Of a DNA stretch of 64,000 bases, positions 18,558-28,939 are shown in pieces. How positions within the stretch are numbered: position 1 is the first letter of the stretch; the number at the start of each line of letters is the position of its first letter. The translations under genes and the position numbers were made by a program. The notes under the pieces are model-generated. The model was not told where the DNA came from and made no database searches. It was given only the letters and a program-made list of their open reading frames with translations. This stretch comes from Alistipes montrealensis (GTDB lineage: Bacteria > Bacteroidota > Bacteroidia > Bacteroidales > Rikenellaceae): NCBI RefSeq assembly GCF_018362775.1, contig NZ_JAGYXY010000005.1:41709-105708 (forward strand). Reading direction: 5' to 3'.

Positions 18558-18741
18558 AGGTTTTCATTCTAAAGTTTCGGGTTTTCACCTAATTCTGCTT
18601 TCAGAGCCTCGGTGTTTGTCGTCAGCGTGCGGCAGATTCCGCAGATCGAGAAGCGGGATGCGGACGGGATATACAAGGCGTATCTCCCGTTCGCGGCACG
18701 CAAAGGATCTACGGAAGATGCCGTGAGATCACGGCAAACGA

Positions 18742-19371
18742 TTATCTCATCCAGCTTTCGTCCGACGGATTGTTTCGGAATGCAATCAACCGGGCCTTGT
18801 CCTCGGGCTTGATATACCCCTCCTCGGCGGCCACTTCCACAAGCGCGTCGAGGTTCGAAAGGCTGTAATTGATCACATTCGCCTCCTTCATGCGGTCGAG
18901 ACCCTTTTTCATGCCGTAGGTGAAGATCGACGCCACACCGAGCACTTCGGCTCCGGCTTCGCGCAGGGCGTTGACCACCTCGATACACGAACCTCCTGTC
19001 GAAATGAGGTCCTCGATCACCACGACCTTCTGGCCCTTTTCGAGTTTACCCTCGATCTGGTTGCCGCGGCCGTGGTCCTTCGAACCCGAACGCACATAGC
19101 CCATCGGCATGTCGAGGATGGTGGCCGTGATGGCCGCATGGGCGATTCCGGCGGTCGAAGTTCCCATCAGCACCTCGGCTTCGGGGAATTTCGTGCGGAC
19201 GATTTCGGCAAGGCCCGCCTCGACATGTTTACGTACCACAGGAGCCGTAAGTGTCAGGCGGTTGTCGCAGTAGATCGGACTTTTAATACCGCTCGCCCAG
19301 GTGAAAGGCTGTTCGGGACGCAGGAATACCGCACCGATCGACAGCAGGTCTTTTGCAATAGACTTCTCCAT
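18742..19371 (-). CDS. pyrE: Orotate phosphoribosyltransferase
   Basis: Makes orotidine 5'-phosphate from orotate and PRPP (fifth pyrimidine step). The 209-residue protein has the orotate-side [19 protein letters not shown] and the PRPP-binding motif [13 protein letters not shown] at about 117-129. Length is typical. It lies 9 bases after the S41 protease gene, in the pyr operon. Confidence 0.97.
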   Translation of the reverse strand: MEKSIAKDLLSIGAVFLRPEQPFTWASGIKSPIYCDNRLTLTAPVVRKHVEAGLAEIVRTKFPEAEVLMGTSTAGIAHAAITATILDMPMGYVRSGSKDHGRGNQIEGKLEKGQKVVVIEDLISTGGSCIEVVNALREAGAEVLGVASIFTYGMKKGLDRMKEANVINYSLSNLDALVEVAAEEGYIKPEDKARLIAFRNNPSDESWMR

Positions 19372-19380
19372 ATTATTTTT

Positions 19381-20466
19381 TCAGTTTTTGGTTTTCAAAT
19401 CTTCAGCCACCCAACGTACCCATTCGTCGACGTTGTCGGTCAGCGTTTCGGGCAGCGGCAGCATAATCCGCACGTCGGGAGCGATGCCCGCGGAGTCGAT
19501 CCCGCGGCCTTCCGAAACCCGGCAGGAACGAGTCGTGGGGAGCATCATCCAGCGCGTCGTGTCCTGCGGGAAATAAAGAATCTCGCAGTTCGAGTAATCG
19601 AGGCATCCCAGCGTGTTGTCCTGCCCGTAAACAGTCGTCCGGCTGCTGCCGGCCCGGACTTCAAGCACCAACTGCTCACCTGACGAGCCGACCGAACCGT
19701 CGATCAGCAGCGCCGCCCGGCGGGGCCGCGGCGACACGGAATCGTAACGAATCCGGTAGGTCTTCGCCCCGCCCGTCAGAAACTCCCCGGCCGGAGTCCG
19801 CTCCATCCGTGCGATCTTCGCACGTCCCCGCTCCGTATCCCCGGCGAACTCCCTCACATGGGCGATGGCCAGATCCGAAACGCGGTATTCCATGGCATCC
19901 TCCACTCCTTCGTGGTCGTAGAGCAGTTTGAGCAACGGTTCATAGGCACTGTCGCTCCCGCCGCCGTTGCCGCGAATGTCGAGGACCAGATTCTCACAGC
20001 CCGAAGCCAGATAAGCCTCGACCGCCGCCTGCACACCGACTGTTTCAGCGTCGGTCAGATCGCACGACGGAAAACGGATCAGATACGTGTCGGCATCCAC
20101 CCGGCAGTGGGTGAACTGCGGGGCATAGCACTTCATCTGCCCGGCGTAATCCGGATTGCGGCGGATCGATTTGGGGCGATAGGTCCGCACGCCGGCTGTT
20201 CCGAGGTGCGAATCGTCGAACCAGCCGAGATATTCGGCAATGGCGTCATACGTGTCGCGCCCCGAAGCGATCCCGCGTTGCAGCCGCTCTTTCAGCGCCC
20301 CGTATTCCGCCCTGCGGCCTGCGGTCTTGTCCGGATAGCCCGCATAGGCACGCTCCACGACATCGACGGCGTAGTCGAAATCCCCCGCAGCCGGAGTTTG
20401 CGCCCCGGCAGACAGCAGGCCGACGAGGGCCGCGACAAACGACAGAACACGCAGCAAGGGCTTCAT
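19381..20466 (-). CDS. S41-family (C-terminal processing-like) peptidase, secreted
   Basis: A 361-residue protein with an N-terminal signal peptide (cleavage near SAGAQ, about residue 23) and no lipobox. The S41 core includes NLVLDIRGNGGGSDSAY (about 158-174) and AALLIDGSVGSSGEQLVLE, with the nucleophile Ser in GSSGE. LPLPETLTDNVDEWVRWV is at the C-terminus. No PDZ domain is obvious, and the protein is shorter than CtpA proteases. It sits inside the pyr operon, its ATG directly abutting the redoxin stop codon. A link to pyrimidine synthesis is not apparent. Confidence 0.85.
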   Translation of the reverse strand: MKPLLRVLSFVAALVGLLSAGAQTPAAGDFDYAVDVVERAYAGYPDKTAGRRAEYGALKERLQRGIASGRDTYDAIAEYLGWFDDSHLGTAGVRTYRPKSIRRNPDYAGQMKCYAPQFTHCRVDADTYLIRFPSCDLTDAETVGVQAAVEAYLASGCENLVLDIRGNGGGSDSAYEPLLKLLYDHEGVEDAMEYRVSDLAIAHVREFAGDTERGRAKIARMERTPAGEFLTGGAKTYRIRYDSVSPRPRRAALLIDGSVGSSGEQLVLEVRAGSSRTTVYGQDNTLGCLDYSNCEILYFPQDTTRWMMLPTTRSCRVSEGRGIDSAGIAPDVRIMLPLPETLTDNVDEWVRWVAEDLKTKN

Positions 20467-20727
20467 CTACTCCAGTGCCGAGCGTAAAATCTTCTCCACC
20501 TCCTCGGGATAGATGCCGCCCTCGTGGACCTTCACGCCGTCCACATAGAACGTGGGCACATAATAGTAGTCGAACGTATCGGCCACGTCGGGCTGCTCCG
20601 ACTCCTCGATCATCTCGATATTGACGGCTGCCAGTTCCGGATGGGCGGCTTTGGCCTCCTCGATGTAGCGCAGCGCCTTCTTGCAGAAGGGGCACGATTG
20701 CAGGTAGAAAAGTTTTACCGGTTTCAT
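20467..20727 (-). CDS. Glutaredoxin/thioredoxin-fold small redox protein
   Basis: An 86-residue soluble protein of thioredoxin fold. It begins KPVKLFYLQSCPFCKKALRY, with a CPFC redox motif at residues 12-15, and has the cis-Pro loop VPTFYVDG near 57-64. It is most like small glutaredoxin-like proteins; such proteins reduce disulfides or carry a thiol intermediate. It lies between pyrF and the S41 peptidase in the pyr operon. Its role there is unknown. Confidence 0.88.
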   Translation of the reverse strand: MKPVKLFYLQSCPFCKKALRYIEEAKAAHPELAAVNIEMIEESEQPDVADTFDYYYVPTFYVDGVKVHEGGIYPEEVEKILRSALE

Positions 20728-20755
20728 ATCTTCCTTGTTTTAAAAGGTTTGTCCG

Positions 20756-21460
20756 TTATCCGACGAACTCGGCGACGCACCGGCGGTAGGCCGCCACAGG
20801 GTCCCCGGCAGCCGTGATCGGGCGGCCCACGACGATGAAGTCGGAACCGATCTCACGGGCGCGGGCGGGCGTCGTGACGCGCACCTGGTCCGCTACGTCC
20901 CCATCTGCAAAACGCACGCCGGGAGTGATCGTGAAGAACTCTTTTCCACACGCCTCGTGCACCATGCCGGCTTCGAGCGGCGAGCAGACTACGCCGTCCA
21001 GCCCTGCGGCCTTGGTGTTCTGCGCATATTTCACAATCGTGTCGTTGATCGAAGCGTCGATCAGCAGTTCGCTGCGCATGCGCTCCTCGCTCGTCGAGGT
21101 AAGCTGCGTCACGGCGATCAGCAGGGGCCGCGTGCCGTCCTCGCGCGTAAGGCCTTCGAGCGCGGCTTTCATCATCTCGATCGTTCCGGCAGCATGGACG
21201 TTGCACATGTCCACATCCAGCCGCGACAGCACGGACATCGCTTTCTTCACCGTGTTGGGAATGTCGTGGAGCTTCAGGTCGAGGAAAATTTTATGTCCCC
21301 GGCGCTTGATCTCGCGCACGATCGAAGGTCCTTCGGCGTAGAAGAGTTCCATGCCGATTTTCAGAAAAGGTTTACGCTCCTCGTCCTTGAAAAGATCGAG
21401 AAACCGGAAAGTATCTTCCGCCGACTTGAAGTCGCAGGCTATAATTACGTCGCGTTGCAT
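20756..21460 (-). CDS. pyrF: Orotidine 5'-phosphate decarboxylase
   Basis: Last step of UMP synthesis. The 234-residue protein has [13 protein letters not shown] (about 58-70), with the catalytic Lys-Asp set of class 1 enzymes, as well as [10 protein letters not shown] and [10 protein letters not shown] for phosphate binding. It lies 2 bases after pyrD. Confidence 0.97.
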   Translation of the reverse strand: MQRDVIIACDFKSAEDTFRFLDLFKDEERKPFLKIGMELFYAEGPSIVREIKRRGHKIFLDLKLHDIPNTVKKAMSVLSRLDVDMCNVHAAGTIEMMKAALEGLTREDGTRPLLIAVTQLTSTSEERMRSELLIDASINDTIVKYAQNTKAAGLDGVVCSPLEAGMVHEACGKEFFTITPGVRFADGDVADQVRVTTPARAREIGSDFIVVGRPITAAGDPVAAYRRCVAEFVG

Positions 21461-21462
21461 GT

Positions 21463-22374
21463 TTATTCGATTATTCCGATTATGTCACTCAGTTTTTCGA
21501 TGCCCAGTTTCCGCATTTCGCCGGGCAGGGCCTCGACGATCTCCTTCGAGGCATAGGGGTTTACCAGGTTTGCAGCCCCGACCTGCACGGCCGTAGCACC
21601 GGCCATCATCATTTCGATCACGTCGCGGGCTGTCGTCACGCCGCCGCACCCCATGACCGGAATCCGGCAGGCCTTGGCGACCTGATAGACCATTCGCAGG
21701 GCGACGGGGAAGACCGCAGTGCCCGAAAATCCGCCCATCGTGTTGGCGACGACCGGACGGCGGCGGGCAACGTCGATGCGCATGCCCAGCAGCGTATTGA
21801 TCAGGCAGATGCCGTCGGCCCCGGCCTCTTCGCACGCCCGGGCGATCGACACGATGTCCGTAACGTTGGGCGAGAGTTTGATGAAGACGGGTTTGGTCGT
21901 CACCGCCTTGACAGCCCTCGTCACTTCGGCCGCGGCGTCGGGACAGGTCCCGAACGACATGCCGCCGTGCCGCACGTTAGGACACGAGACGTTGACTTCG
22001 ATGATGCCCACCTGCTCCTGTTTGTCGATCCGCTCGCAGCAATAGGCATACTCTTCGACCGAGAAACCCGAAATATTGGCAATGACGGGTTTTCGGAAAA
22101 AAGTCTTCAGCCGCGGCAGCTCCTCGCGGATGACGGCGTCGATACCGGGATTTTGCAGACCCACGGCATTGATCATGCCCGCACCGCACTCGGCGATGCG
22201 CGGCGTAGGATTGCCGAAGCGCGCGTCGCGCGTCGTACCCTTGAACGAGAACGACCCGAGGACGTTGATGTCGTAAAATTCACGGAACTCGTTGCCGTAG
22301 CCGAAGGTTCCGCTGGCCGGCACGACCGGATTATCCAGTCTGAGGCCGCACAGTTCGACCGATGTGTCTACCAT
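21463..22374 (-). CDS. pyrD: Dihydroorotate dehydrogenase, class 1B catalytic subunit
   Basis: Oxidises dihydroorotate to orotate; FMN enzyme. The 303-residue protein has [39 protein letters not shown] with the class 1 catalytic Cys, and a [19 protein letters not shown] phosphate site. The overlap of 7 bases with pyrK, the NAD-linked electron-transfer partner, supports the 1B type, a cytosolic heterotetramer. Confidence 0.97.
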   Translation of the reverse strand: MVDTSVELCGLRLDNPVVPASGTFGYGNEFREFYDINVLGSFSFKGTTRDARFGNPTPRIAECGAGMINAVGLQNPGIDAVIREELPRLKTFFRKPVIANISGFSVEEYAYCCERIDKQEQVGIIEVNVSCPNVRHGGMSFGTCPDAAAEVTRAVKAVTTKPVFIKLSPNVTDIVSIARACEEAGADGICLINTLLGMRIDVARRRPVVANTMGGFSGTAVFPVALRMVYQVAKACRIPVMGCGGVTTARDVIEMMMAGATAVQVGAANLVNPYASKEIVEALPGEMRKLGIEKLSDIIGIIE

Positions 22375-23117
22375 ATGATCTCTCCTTTCTCCAGAACAGG
22401 CCCCTCCTTGCAGATGCGTTTGTAGCCGTATTTGGTTTTACACGAACAGCCCATGCAGGCGCCGAATCCGCACCCCATGCGCTCCTCGAACGACAATTGG
22501 CCGTCCTGCTCCGTCGCGTTGTAAAGCGCGTGGAGCATCGGCAGCGGCCCGCAGGCATAGAAATAGTCGAAGTCGAGTTCCTTTTCGGCAATGGCCGTGG
22601 TGACGAAACCTTCGACGCCCTGCGAACCATCGACCGTAGCGACGGTGACTTCACAGCCCAACGAGCGGAACTCCTCTTCGTAGAAGACCTCCGAGGCCGT
22701 ATTGAACCCCAGCACCACCTGCACGGGTTTACCCGCGGCGAGCAACACCTTGGCCAGGTTGTAGAGCGGCGGCACGCCCACGCCGCCCCCGACCAACAGA
22801 GGCCGCCGGGCGTCGTTGCCGGTCGAAAATCCGTTGCCCAGGCCCGTCAGCAGGTCGAGCTGCATGCCCGGAGCCATGCGGCTCATCTGTTCGGTTCCAC
22901 CGCCTACGACCTTGTAGATCAGCGTAATCGAGCTGTCATCGTAATCGCAGACTGAAATAGGACGGCGCAAGTACTTGCCTTCCAATGCAATATTGACGAA
23001 CTGCCCCGGCGCAGCGATCCATTGAGTATCGCCCGCCAGGGTCATCCGCCAGACCGCGTCGGTCAGCGGCTCGTTCGTGAGAATTTTGTAAGTATCCTTT
23101 TTATACATAATTTTCAT
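22368..23117 (-). CDS. pyrK: Dihydroorotate dehydrogenase electron-transfer subunit
   Basis: Passes electrons from dihydroorotate dehydrogenase to NAD+. It has FAD-binding YLRRPISVCDYDD and LLVGGGVGVPPLYNLAK. At the C-terminus is the [2Fe-2S] cysteine set in GCGFGACMGCSCKTKYGYKR plus a later Cys. An upstream GTG at 23123 is possible, and so is the ATG at 23108; 23117 was chosen as the first ATG. It lies 71 bases after carB and overlaps pyrD by 7 bases. Confidence 0.95.
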   Translation of the reverse strand: MKIMYKKDTYKILTNEPLTDAVWRMTLAGDTQWIAAPGQFVNIALEGKYLRRPISVCDYDDSSITLIYKVVGGGTEQMSRMAPGMQLDLLTGLGNGFSTGNDARRPLLVGGGVGVPPLYNLAKVLLAAGKPVQVVLGFNTASEVFYEEEFRSLGCEVTVATVDGSQGVEGFVTTAIAEKELDFDYFYACGPLPMLHALYNATEQDGQLSFEERMGCGFGACMGCSCKTKYGYKRICKEGPVLEKGEIIW

Positions 23118-23188
23118 CGACACTTTTGATCCGGCAAAAGTGCCAAAACCATCCGCATGTCGGTCTCCGCGGGGTCGCCGTCGGAATT

Positions 23189-26100
23189 TTATTTTGAATC
23201 AATGGTCGAAACCCGCAGCGTAATCTCTTCGAGCACGTCGAGCAGCACCTTCACCGTTTCGAGCGCCGTGAACACCGTCACGTTGTTCTCGACGGCCGTG
23301 CGGCGGATTTCGTAACCGTCGAGGCGCGTGTTGTGCTGATTGATGTCGATCGTATTGATCACGTAGCTTACATGGCCCTGGCGCAGCGCTTCGATGATCT
23401 CGTTGCTGCCCTCGTTGAGCTTGCGGCGCGTACGGGTACGGATACCGTGTGCACGCAGGAACTCGGCGGTCCCGGTCGTCGCCTCGATGTTGAAGCCCAG
23501 GTCGTAGAACCGCTTCACCTGCGGCAGCGCCTGCTCCTTGTCGTGGTCGGCGATGGTCACGAAGATCGTTCCGTAGTTCGAAACGTGCATGCCCGTAGCC
23601 TGCAATGCCTTGTAGAGCGCACGCGTCAGTTTGTCGTCGTAGCCGATCGCCTCGCCCGTCGATTTCATCTCGGGCGAGAGGTAGGAGTCCATGCCGCGGA
23701 TTTTGGCGAACGAGAAGGCCGGGGCTTTGACATACCAGCGCTCCTTCTCCTTGCCGTAGACCTCGGTGATGCCCTGCTCGCGCAGCGACTTGCCCAGAAT
23801 CACCTGCGTGGCGATATGGGCCATCGGCACACCCGTCGACTTCGAGAGGAAGGGCACGGTGCGCGACGAACGCGGGTTGACCTCGATGACATAGACATCG
23901 TCCTCGCCGGCAACGATGAACTGGATGTTATACAGGCCGACGATGCCGATCCTCAGACCCAATTTCACCGTATAATCGAGAATCTTGTCCTTGGCTTTCT
24001 GGCTCACGCTGAAAGTCGGGTAAACGCTGATCGAGTCGCCCGAGTGGATACCCGTGTGCTCGACATGCTCCATGATGCCGGGGATGAAGACATCCTTTCC
24101 GTCGCAGATGGCGTCCACCTCCAACTCCTTGCCCATGATGTAGCGGTCGACCAGCACCGGCTGGTCCACGTCGATCTCCACGGCGGTCTGGAGGTAGTGG
24201 CGCAGGCGTTCCTCGTTCGATACGATCTGCATGGCGCGTCCGCCCAGCACGTAGCTCGGACGCACCAGCACCGGATAACCGATACGTGCAGCCGCCTTCA
24301 CGCCCGACTCGATGTCGGTCACGGCCTCGGCCTCGGGCTGGGGAATGCCCAGTTCCTCCATAATCTTCTCGAAGCAGCCGCGGTCCTCGGCGTTCTTGAT
24401 CGCCTGGGTGTCGGTTCCGATGATGGGCACACCCAGCGCGGAGAGCGGCTCGGCGAGGTTGATGGCCGTCTGTCCGCCGAGCGACACCACGATGGCCTTC
24501 GGTTTTTCGAGGTGAATGACATTCATCACGTCCTCCACCATCAGCGGCTCGAAGTAGAGTTTGTCGCTGGTGGTATAGTCGGTCGAGACGGTCTCGGGAT
24601 TGTTGTTGATGATGATGGCCTCGTAGCCCGCGGCGCGGATCGACCAGATGGCATGCACGGTCGAGTAGTCGAATTCGACGCCCTGACCGATACGGATCGG
24701 ACCCGAACCGAGCACGATGATCTTCTCCTTGTTGCTGACGATCGACTCGTTCTCCTCTTCGTAGGTCGAGTAGAAATAAGGCACGTAGGAGGCGAACTCG
24801 CTGGCGCAGGTGTCAATCATCTTGTAGACCGGGAAGATGTTGTTTTTCTCACGCAGGAGATACATGTCGCGCTGCGAAAGGCCCCACAACTGGCCGATAA
24901 ACTTGTCGCTGAAGCCCATGCGCTTGGCGGCGCGGAGCGTCTCGACATCCATCGGATTCGCGCGGACGACGTTCTCGAACTCGACGATGTTCTTGAACTT
25001 CTCGAGGAAGAACATGTCGATTTTGGTGTTGTTGTAGATCAGTGCCAGGTCGACGCCGTTGCGGATCAACTGGGAAATGGCGTAAAGACGGTCGTCCGTG
25101 CCCTCCTTGATATAGGCCAGCAGGTCGTCGTTCGACCATTTGTCGAATTTCTTGTGGTAGATGTGGCAGACGCCCGTTTCGAGCGAACGCATGGCTTTCA
25201 GAAGCGACTCTTCCATCGTGCGGCCGATCGACATCACCTCGCCCGTGGCCTTCATCTGCGTGCCGAGTTTGTTCGACGCGTCGGAGAACTTGTCGAAGGG
25301 GAAGCGGGCGACCTTCGTTACGATGTAGTCCAGCGTGGGCTCGAACGAGGCCGGGGTGTTGGCGATCCGGATTTCGTCGAGCGTGAGGCCTACGGCGATC
25401 TTCGCGCTGACACGGGCGATGGGATAGCCCGAAGCCTTCGACGCCAGGGCCGAGGAGCGCGACACACGGGGGTTGACCTCGATCAGGTAGTATTTGAACG
25501 AGAGGGGGTCCAGCGCGAACTGCACGTTGCAGCCGCCTTCGATCTTCAGTTCGCGGATGATCTTCAGCGCCGAGTCGCGCAGCATCTGGAACTCCTTGTT
25601 GGTGAGCGTCTGGCTCGGGGCAACGACGATCGAATCGCCGGTGTGGATGCCTACCGGGTCGATGTTCTCCATGCAGCAGATCGAGATGGCCGTATCGTTG
25701 TGGTCGCGCATCACCTCGTACTCGATCTCCTTATAGCCTTTGATGCTCTTTTCGATGAGCACCTGATGTACGGGCGAGAGCGAAAGGGCGTTGCGCATCA
25801 TCTCGCGCAGTTCGGCCTCGTCGTCGGCAAAACCGCCGCCCGTACCGCCGAGGGTATAGGCCGGACGCAGCACCACGGGATAGCCGATCTGCTCGGCGAC
25901 CGAAACGGCCTCCTCGATCGACATGGCGATATGCGAAGGAAGCACCGGTTCGCCCAGCGATTCGCACAGCTCCTTGAACAGTTCACGGTCCTCAGCGCGC
26001 TCGATCGACTCGAACGAAGTGCCCAGGATTTCGACCTGACACTCTTTCAGGATGCCTTTCTTGGCAAGTTGAACCGCCAGGTTCAGACCCGTTTGGCCGC

Positions 26101-26371
26101 CCAGTCCCGGGACAATGGCGTCGGGACGTTCGAAACGGATGATCTTAGCAACGTATTCCAGCGTCAGCGGCTCCATGTAGACCTTGTCCGCGATATGGGT
26201 GTCGGTCATGATAGTAGCGGGGTTCGAGTTGGCGAGGATCACCTCGTAGCCCTCTTCCTTGAGCGCGAGGCACGCCTGCGTACCCGCATAGTCGAACTCG
26301 GCGGCCTGTCCGATGACGATGGGACCCGAACCGATGACCAGAACCTTCTTGATATCTTTTCTCCTAGGCAT
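23189..26371 (-). CDS. carB: Carbamoyl-phosphate synthase large subunit
   Basis: Makes carbamoyl phosphate from bicarbonate, ATP and glutamine-derived ammonia. The 1060-residue protein (start ATG at 26371, reading [10 protein letters not shown]) has two ATP-grasp halves: [20 protein letters not shown] at the start and [20 protein letters not shown] at about 555. The C-terminal MGS-like domain has the inosine/UMP-control region. The frame is open upstream to a GTG at 26482, but that part lies in carA. It overlaps the end of carA by 8 bases. Confidence 0.98.
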   Translation of the reverse strand: MPRRKDIKKVLVIGSGPIVIGQAAEFDYAGTQACLALKEEGYEVILANSNPATIMTDTHIADKVYMEPLTLEYVAKIIRFERPDAIVPGLGGQTGLNLAVQLAKKGILKECQVEILGTSFESIERAEDRELFKELCESLGEPVLPSHIAMSIEEAVSVAEQIGYPVVLRPAYTLGGTGGGFADDEAELREMMRNALSLSPVHQVLIEKSIKGYKEIEYEVMRDHNDTAISICCMENIDPVGIHTGDSIVVAPSQTLTNKEFQMLRDSALKIIRELKIEGGCNVQFALDPLSFKYYLIEVNPRVSRSSALASKASGYPIARVSAKIAVGLTLDEIRIANTPASFEPTLDYIVTKVARFPFDKFSDASNKLGTQMKATGEVMSIGRTMEESLLKAMRSLETGVCHIYHKKFDKWSNDDLLAYIKEGTDDRLYAISQLIRNGVDLALIYNNTKIDMFFLEKFKNIVEFENVVRANPMDVETLRAAKRMGFSDKFIGQLWGLSQRDMYLLREKNNIFPVYKMIDTCASEFASYVPYFYSTYEEENESIVSNKEKIIVLGSGPIRIGQGVEFDYSTVHAIWSIRAAGYEAIIINNNPETVSTDYTTSDKLYFEPLMVEDVMNVIHLEKPKAIVVSLGGQTAINLAEPLSALGVPIIGTDTQAIKNAEDRGCFEKIMEELGIPQPEAEAVTDIESGVKAAARIGYPVLVRPSYVLGGRAMQIVSNEERLRHYLQTAVEIDVDQPVLVDRYIMGKELEVDAICDGKDVFIPGIMEHVEHTGIHSGDSISVYPTFSVSQKAKDKILDYTVKLGLRIGIVGLYNIQFIVAGEDDVYVIEVNPRSSRTVPFLSKSTGVPMAHIATQVILGKSLREQGITEVYGKEKERWYVKAPAFSFAKIRGMDSYLSPEMKSTGEAIGYDDKLTRALYKALQATGMHVSNYGTIFVTIADHDKEQALPQVKRFYDLGFNIEATTGTAEFLRAHGIRTRTRRKLNEGSNEIIEALRQGHVSYVINTIDINQHNTRLDGYEIRRTAVENNVTVFTALETVKVLLDVLEEITLRVSTIDSK

Positions 26372-27455
26372 TTTTGTACTCCTCCATGATATTAGTGAAC
26401 TTCTTGAACAAATAAGCGCTGTCCTGCGGACCCGAAGCGCTCTCGGGGTGATACTGCATCGAGAAAACCCGGTCGGCAACACACTCTACGCCCTCGGCCG
26501 TGCCGTCGAGCAGGTTGACGTGCGTCAGCGTAAGCCCCGTGCCGGACAGCGAATCGACATCCACGGCATAGCTGTGGTTCTGGCTCGTGATTTCGATCTT
26601 GTTGGTCACGAGATTCTTCACGGGATGATTGGCGCCGCGGTGGCCGAACTTCATCTTGAAAGTCTTCGCGCCGTAGGCGAGCGAAATCAACTGGTGGCCC
26701 ATGCAGATGCCGAAGATAGGCAGTTTGCCGCGAAGCCGCTTCACCAGTTCGATCACCGGCGTCACGTCCTCGGGGTTGCCGGGGCCGTTCGAAAGCACCA
26801 GACCGTCGGGATGGAAGGCCATGATCTCCTCCACGGTGGAGTCGTACGGCATGACGGTCACGTTACAGCCTACGCGGTTCAGCAGGCGGATGATATTGTT
26901 CTTGATACCGCAGTCGATAGCCACAACGTCGTACTGGTGGTTGGGAACGCGCGACATCCACCGTTTGCGGCAGCTTACACGCGAAACCATGTCGTGCGGG
27001 GTGACGTATTCGCCCAGTTTGCGCATAGCCTCCCCGTGGGGCGTCGCAGCATCGGTGATGAGCACCTTCTGGCTCCCCTCGTCGCGGATGATGCGCGTCA
27101 GGGCGCGGGTGTCCACGCCCCAGATAGCCGGAATGTCGTGCTCTTCGAAAACCTCGTTGAGCGTCTTCGTGTAGCGGAAATTCGACGGCGAGTCGTTGTA
27201 CTCGCGCACGATCATACCGCCGATGGTCGGCGTTTTGGTCTCGTAGTCCTCGTCGGTCATACCGTAGTTGCCGATCAGCGGGTAGGTCATCACGACCATC
27301 TGATCCGTGTACGACGGATCGGACATGATCTCCTGATACCCCACCATCGAGGTATTGAAGACGATCTCGTTGATAGCCTCGCGATCGGCTCCGAAACCGT
27401 ATCCGTAGAACTCACGACCGTTCTCCAAGACAATTTTTTTCGTAAATGCTTTCAT
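26364..27455 (-). CDS. carA: Carbamoyl-phosphate synthase small (glutaminase) subunit
   Basis: Hydrolyses glutamine and feeds ammonia to CarB. The 363-residue protein has an N-terminal CPSase small-chain domain ([19 protein letters not shown]) and a class I glutamine amidotransferase domain with nucleophile Cys in [19 protein letters not shown]. The His of QNHSYAVD and the C-terminal MQYHPES complete it. It lies 21 bases after pyrC and has full length. Confidence 0.97.
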   Translation of the reverse strand: MKAFTKKIVLENGREFYGYGFGADREAINEIVFNTSMVGYQEIMSDPSYTDQMVVMTYPLIGNYGMTDEDYETKTPTIGGMIVREYNDSPSNFRYTKTLNEVFEEHDIPAIWGVDTRALTRIIRDEGSQKVLITDAATPHGEAMRKLGEYVTPHDMVSRVSCRKRWMSRVPNHQYDVVAIDCGIKNNIIRLLNRVGCNVTVMPYDSTVEEIMAFHPDGLVLSNGPGNPEDVTPVIELVKRLRGKLPIFGICMGHQLISLAYGAKTFKMKFGHRGANHPVKNLVTNKIEITSQNHSYAVDVDSLSGTGLTLTHVNLLDGTAEGVECVADRVFSMQYHPESASGPQDSAYLFKKFTNIMEEYKNA

Positions 27456-27476
27456 CCTTATCTGTTTGATTCGTAG

Positions 27477-28733
27477 TTATCCGTTATAAACTTCCCTGCC
27501 GCCGACCACCGTCAGCGCGGCGCGTCCTTGGACATCCCATCCGGCAAAAGGCGTGGCGCGCCCTTTCGAAAGGAACGTTTCGGGGTCTATCGCATACTCC
27601 GTCCCGAGGTCCAGCACCGTAAAGTCGGCAGCGTCGCCCATTTCCACACCCCCTTCGAGCGAGAAGATCCGCCGGGGATTCACCGACATCAGGGCAATGA
27701 GTTTTTCGAGGGTTATCACCCCTTCCAGCACCAGGTATTTATAGAGCAGCGGGAAGGCAGTCTCCAGCCCCACGATGCCCATGGCGCTCCCGGCCAGCCC
27801 GCGCGACTTCTCTTCGGCGGTGTGGGGCGCATGATCCGTGGCTACGACCTCGATCGTGCCGTCCTGGATGCCTGCAACGAGCGCCTCCCGGTCGGCACGG
27901 CTTCTGAGCGGCGGGTTCATCTTGAAACGCCCTTCCTCCTGCAAATCCTCGTCGCACAACAGCAGGTAGTGCGGCGCAGTCTCGCAGCTTACACGCAGTC
28001 CGCGGGCCTTGGCCTGCCGCACCAGCCCGACGCTCTCTTTGGTCGAAACGTGACAGACATGGTACTGACAGCCGGTCTTTTCCGCGAGCGCGATGTCGCG
28101 TTCGACCTGCTGCCACTCGCTTTCGGAGCAGATACCCTTATGTCTGTGTTCGCGGCAGTAAACGCCATCGTGAATATACCCCCCGCGCAGCAGGGAGTCG
28201 ACCTCGCAGTGGGCCACGACCGGCTTACTGACGGCTGCGGCCCGGCGCATCGCCTCCTCCATCAATTCCGCCGACTGCACGCCGCGGCCGTCGTCGGAGA
28301 ATCCGACGACCTCCGGGGCCAAGGCTGCGAAATCGACCAGTTCGCCGCATCCGCGCTGGCCCATCGTAATGGTCCCGTAGGGTTTCACGCGCACCACGGC
28401 GTCGCGGCGGATGATCTCCAACTGCTTTTCGAGCGTCTCGGGCGTATCGGGAGCCGGATTCAGGTTAGGCATCGAGCAGACCGTGGTATACCCTCCGCGG
28501 GCGGCGGCGGCAGTACCCGTCGCAATGGTCTCCTTCTGCGAAAAACCCGGCTCGCGCAGGTGTACATGCACGTCGACGAGACCCGGCACGAGGTGCTTGC
28601 CCCCGAGGTCCACCACCCGGTCGCCCGGCTGCGGTTCCCCGGCGGCCACGATGCGGCCCCCCTCGACGGCGAACTGCCCCGGCTCGAAACGGCTGTTGCG
28701 GAAAATCTTCGCGTTGGTATAAAATGTCTTCAT
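27477..28733 (-). CDS. pyrC: Dihydroorotase
   Basis: Cyclises carbamoyl aspartate to dihydroorotate (third pyrimidine step). The 418-residue amidohydrolase has the metal site VDVHVHLREPG (about 53-63), then VVAHCEVDSLL, CHVSTKESV and VEVVATDHAPHT for the remaining ligands. It is of the class with an HxHLREPG motif. It is the first gene of the pyr operon, directly after a leader ORF and an intrinsic terminator. Confidence 0.97.
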   Translation of the reverse strand: MKTFYTNAKIFRNSRFEPGQFAVEGGRIVAAGEPQPGDRVVDLGGKHLVPGLVDVHVHLREPGFSQKETIATGTAAAARGGYTTVCSMPNLNPAPDTPETLEKQLEIIRRDAVVRVKPYGTITMGQRGCGELVDFAALAPEVVGFSDDGRGVQSAELMEEAMRRAAAVSKPVVAHCEVDSLLRGGYIHDGVYCREHRHKGICSESEWQQVERDIALAEKTGCQYHVCHVSTKESVGLVRQAKARGLRVSCETAPHYLLLCDEDLQEEGRFKMNPPLRSRADREALVAGIQDGTIEVVATDHAPHTAEEKSRGLAGSAMGIVGLETAFPLLYKYLVLEGVITLEKLIALMSVNPRRIFSLEGGVEMGDAADFTVLDLGTEYAIDPETFLSKGRATPFAGWDVQGRAALTVVGGREVYNG

Positions 28734-28747
28734 TCGTCGCTGGACAC

Positions 28748-28779
28748 AAAAAAATAGGGCAACTAAAACAGTTACCCTA
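28748..28779 (-). terminator. Attenuator-type terminator in the pyr operon leader
   Basis: In RNA sense UAGGGUAACU pairs with AGUUGCCCUA (10 bp, one U-G wobble) around a GUUUU loop (28779-28755), followed by seven U (28754-28748). It ends 15 bases before the pyrC ATG. So it lies between the promoter and the first gene and not at an operon end. The stop codon of the leader ORF is inside the 5' arm. Confidence 0.9.
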
Positions 28780-28879
28780 ATAAAACAATAATACCTAAAT
28801 CTTTCGGAGACTGGAAACCCGACCAGTAATCCTGCTGCCAGAACGCTTGCGCCGATGCTATGTTGGGTTTACAATTCAT
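28772..28879 (-). CDS. Putative pyr operon leader peptide, 35 residues
   Basis: An ATG at 28879 opens a 35-codon frame (starts MNCKPNIASAQAFWQ, ends SPKDLGIIVLLG) that stops at TAA 28774-28772, inside the 5' arm of the terminator. The final codons AUU AUU GUU UUA UUA are U-rich. A ribosome at the end of this ORF would cover the 5' arm and block the hairpin. This is the layout of the E. coli pyrBI leader, where slow RNA polymerase at low UTP lets the ribosome catch up. The ORF and hairpin are seen in the sequence; the control is inferred. The peptide itself is probably unimportant. Confidence 0.7.
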   Translation of the reverse strand: MNCKPNIASAQAFWQQDYWSGFQSPKDLGIIVLLG

Positions 28880-28890
28880 AGGATTTAGGT
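28793..28890 (-). repeat. Inverted repeat bracketing the pyr leader ORF
   Basis: The 9-base sequence ACCTAAATC (28890-28882, minus) just before the leader ATG is complementary to GATTTAGGT (28801-28793) near the end of the leader ORF. In RNA the two could pair over 9 bp and close off the leader ORF, or compete with ribosome binding. It may be an alternative fold of the attenuator; a role is unproven. Confidence 0.55.
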
Positions 28891-28907
28891 GTCGCTATAA
28901 TTGTGCA

Positions 28908-28939
28908 CAAAGATAGGGCATTTTCGCCGGGCATGCAAA
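28908..28939 (-). promoter_or_regulatory. Promoter of the pyrimidine operon
   Basis: Minus strand: TTTG (28939-28936), 20 bases, then TATCTTTG (28915-28908), a full match to the Bacteroidetes consensus. Transcription would begin near 28900, about 20 bases before the leader ORF. Confidence 0.85.

Noticed and set aside
18724..18739. GCCGTGA/TCACGGC hairpin after pyrE
   Set aside because: Loop of two bases and no T-run, so not a terminator; pyrB is probably in the same transcript.
18558..18741. Small frame in the pyrE-pyrB gap (C-terminal stretch SASRFSICGICRTLTTNTEA)
   Set aside because: A CxxC and readable codons are present, but there is no ATG start, no family and no link to PyrI. Left unannotated; it could be a remnant or untranslated spacer.
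23333..26389. Very long open frame on the + strand opposite carB (over 1000 codons)
   Set aside because: Antisense shadow of carB caused by high GC and codon bias; no family resemblance, low-complexity composition rich in Arg, His and Asp.
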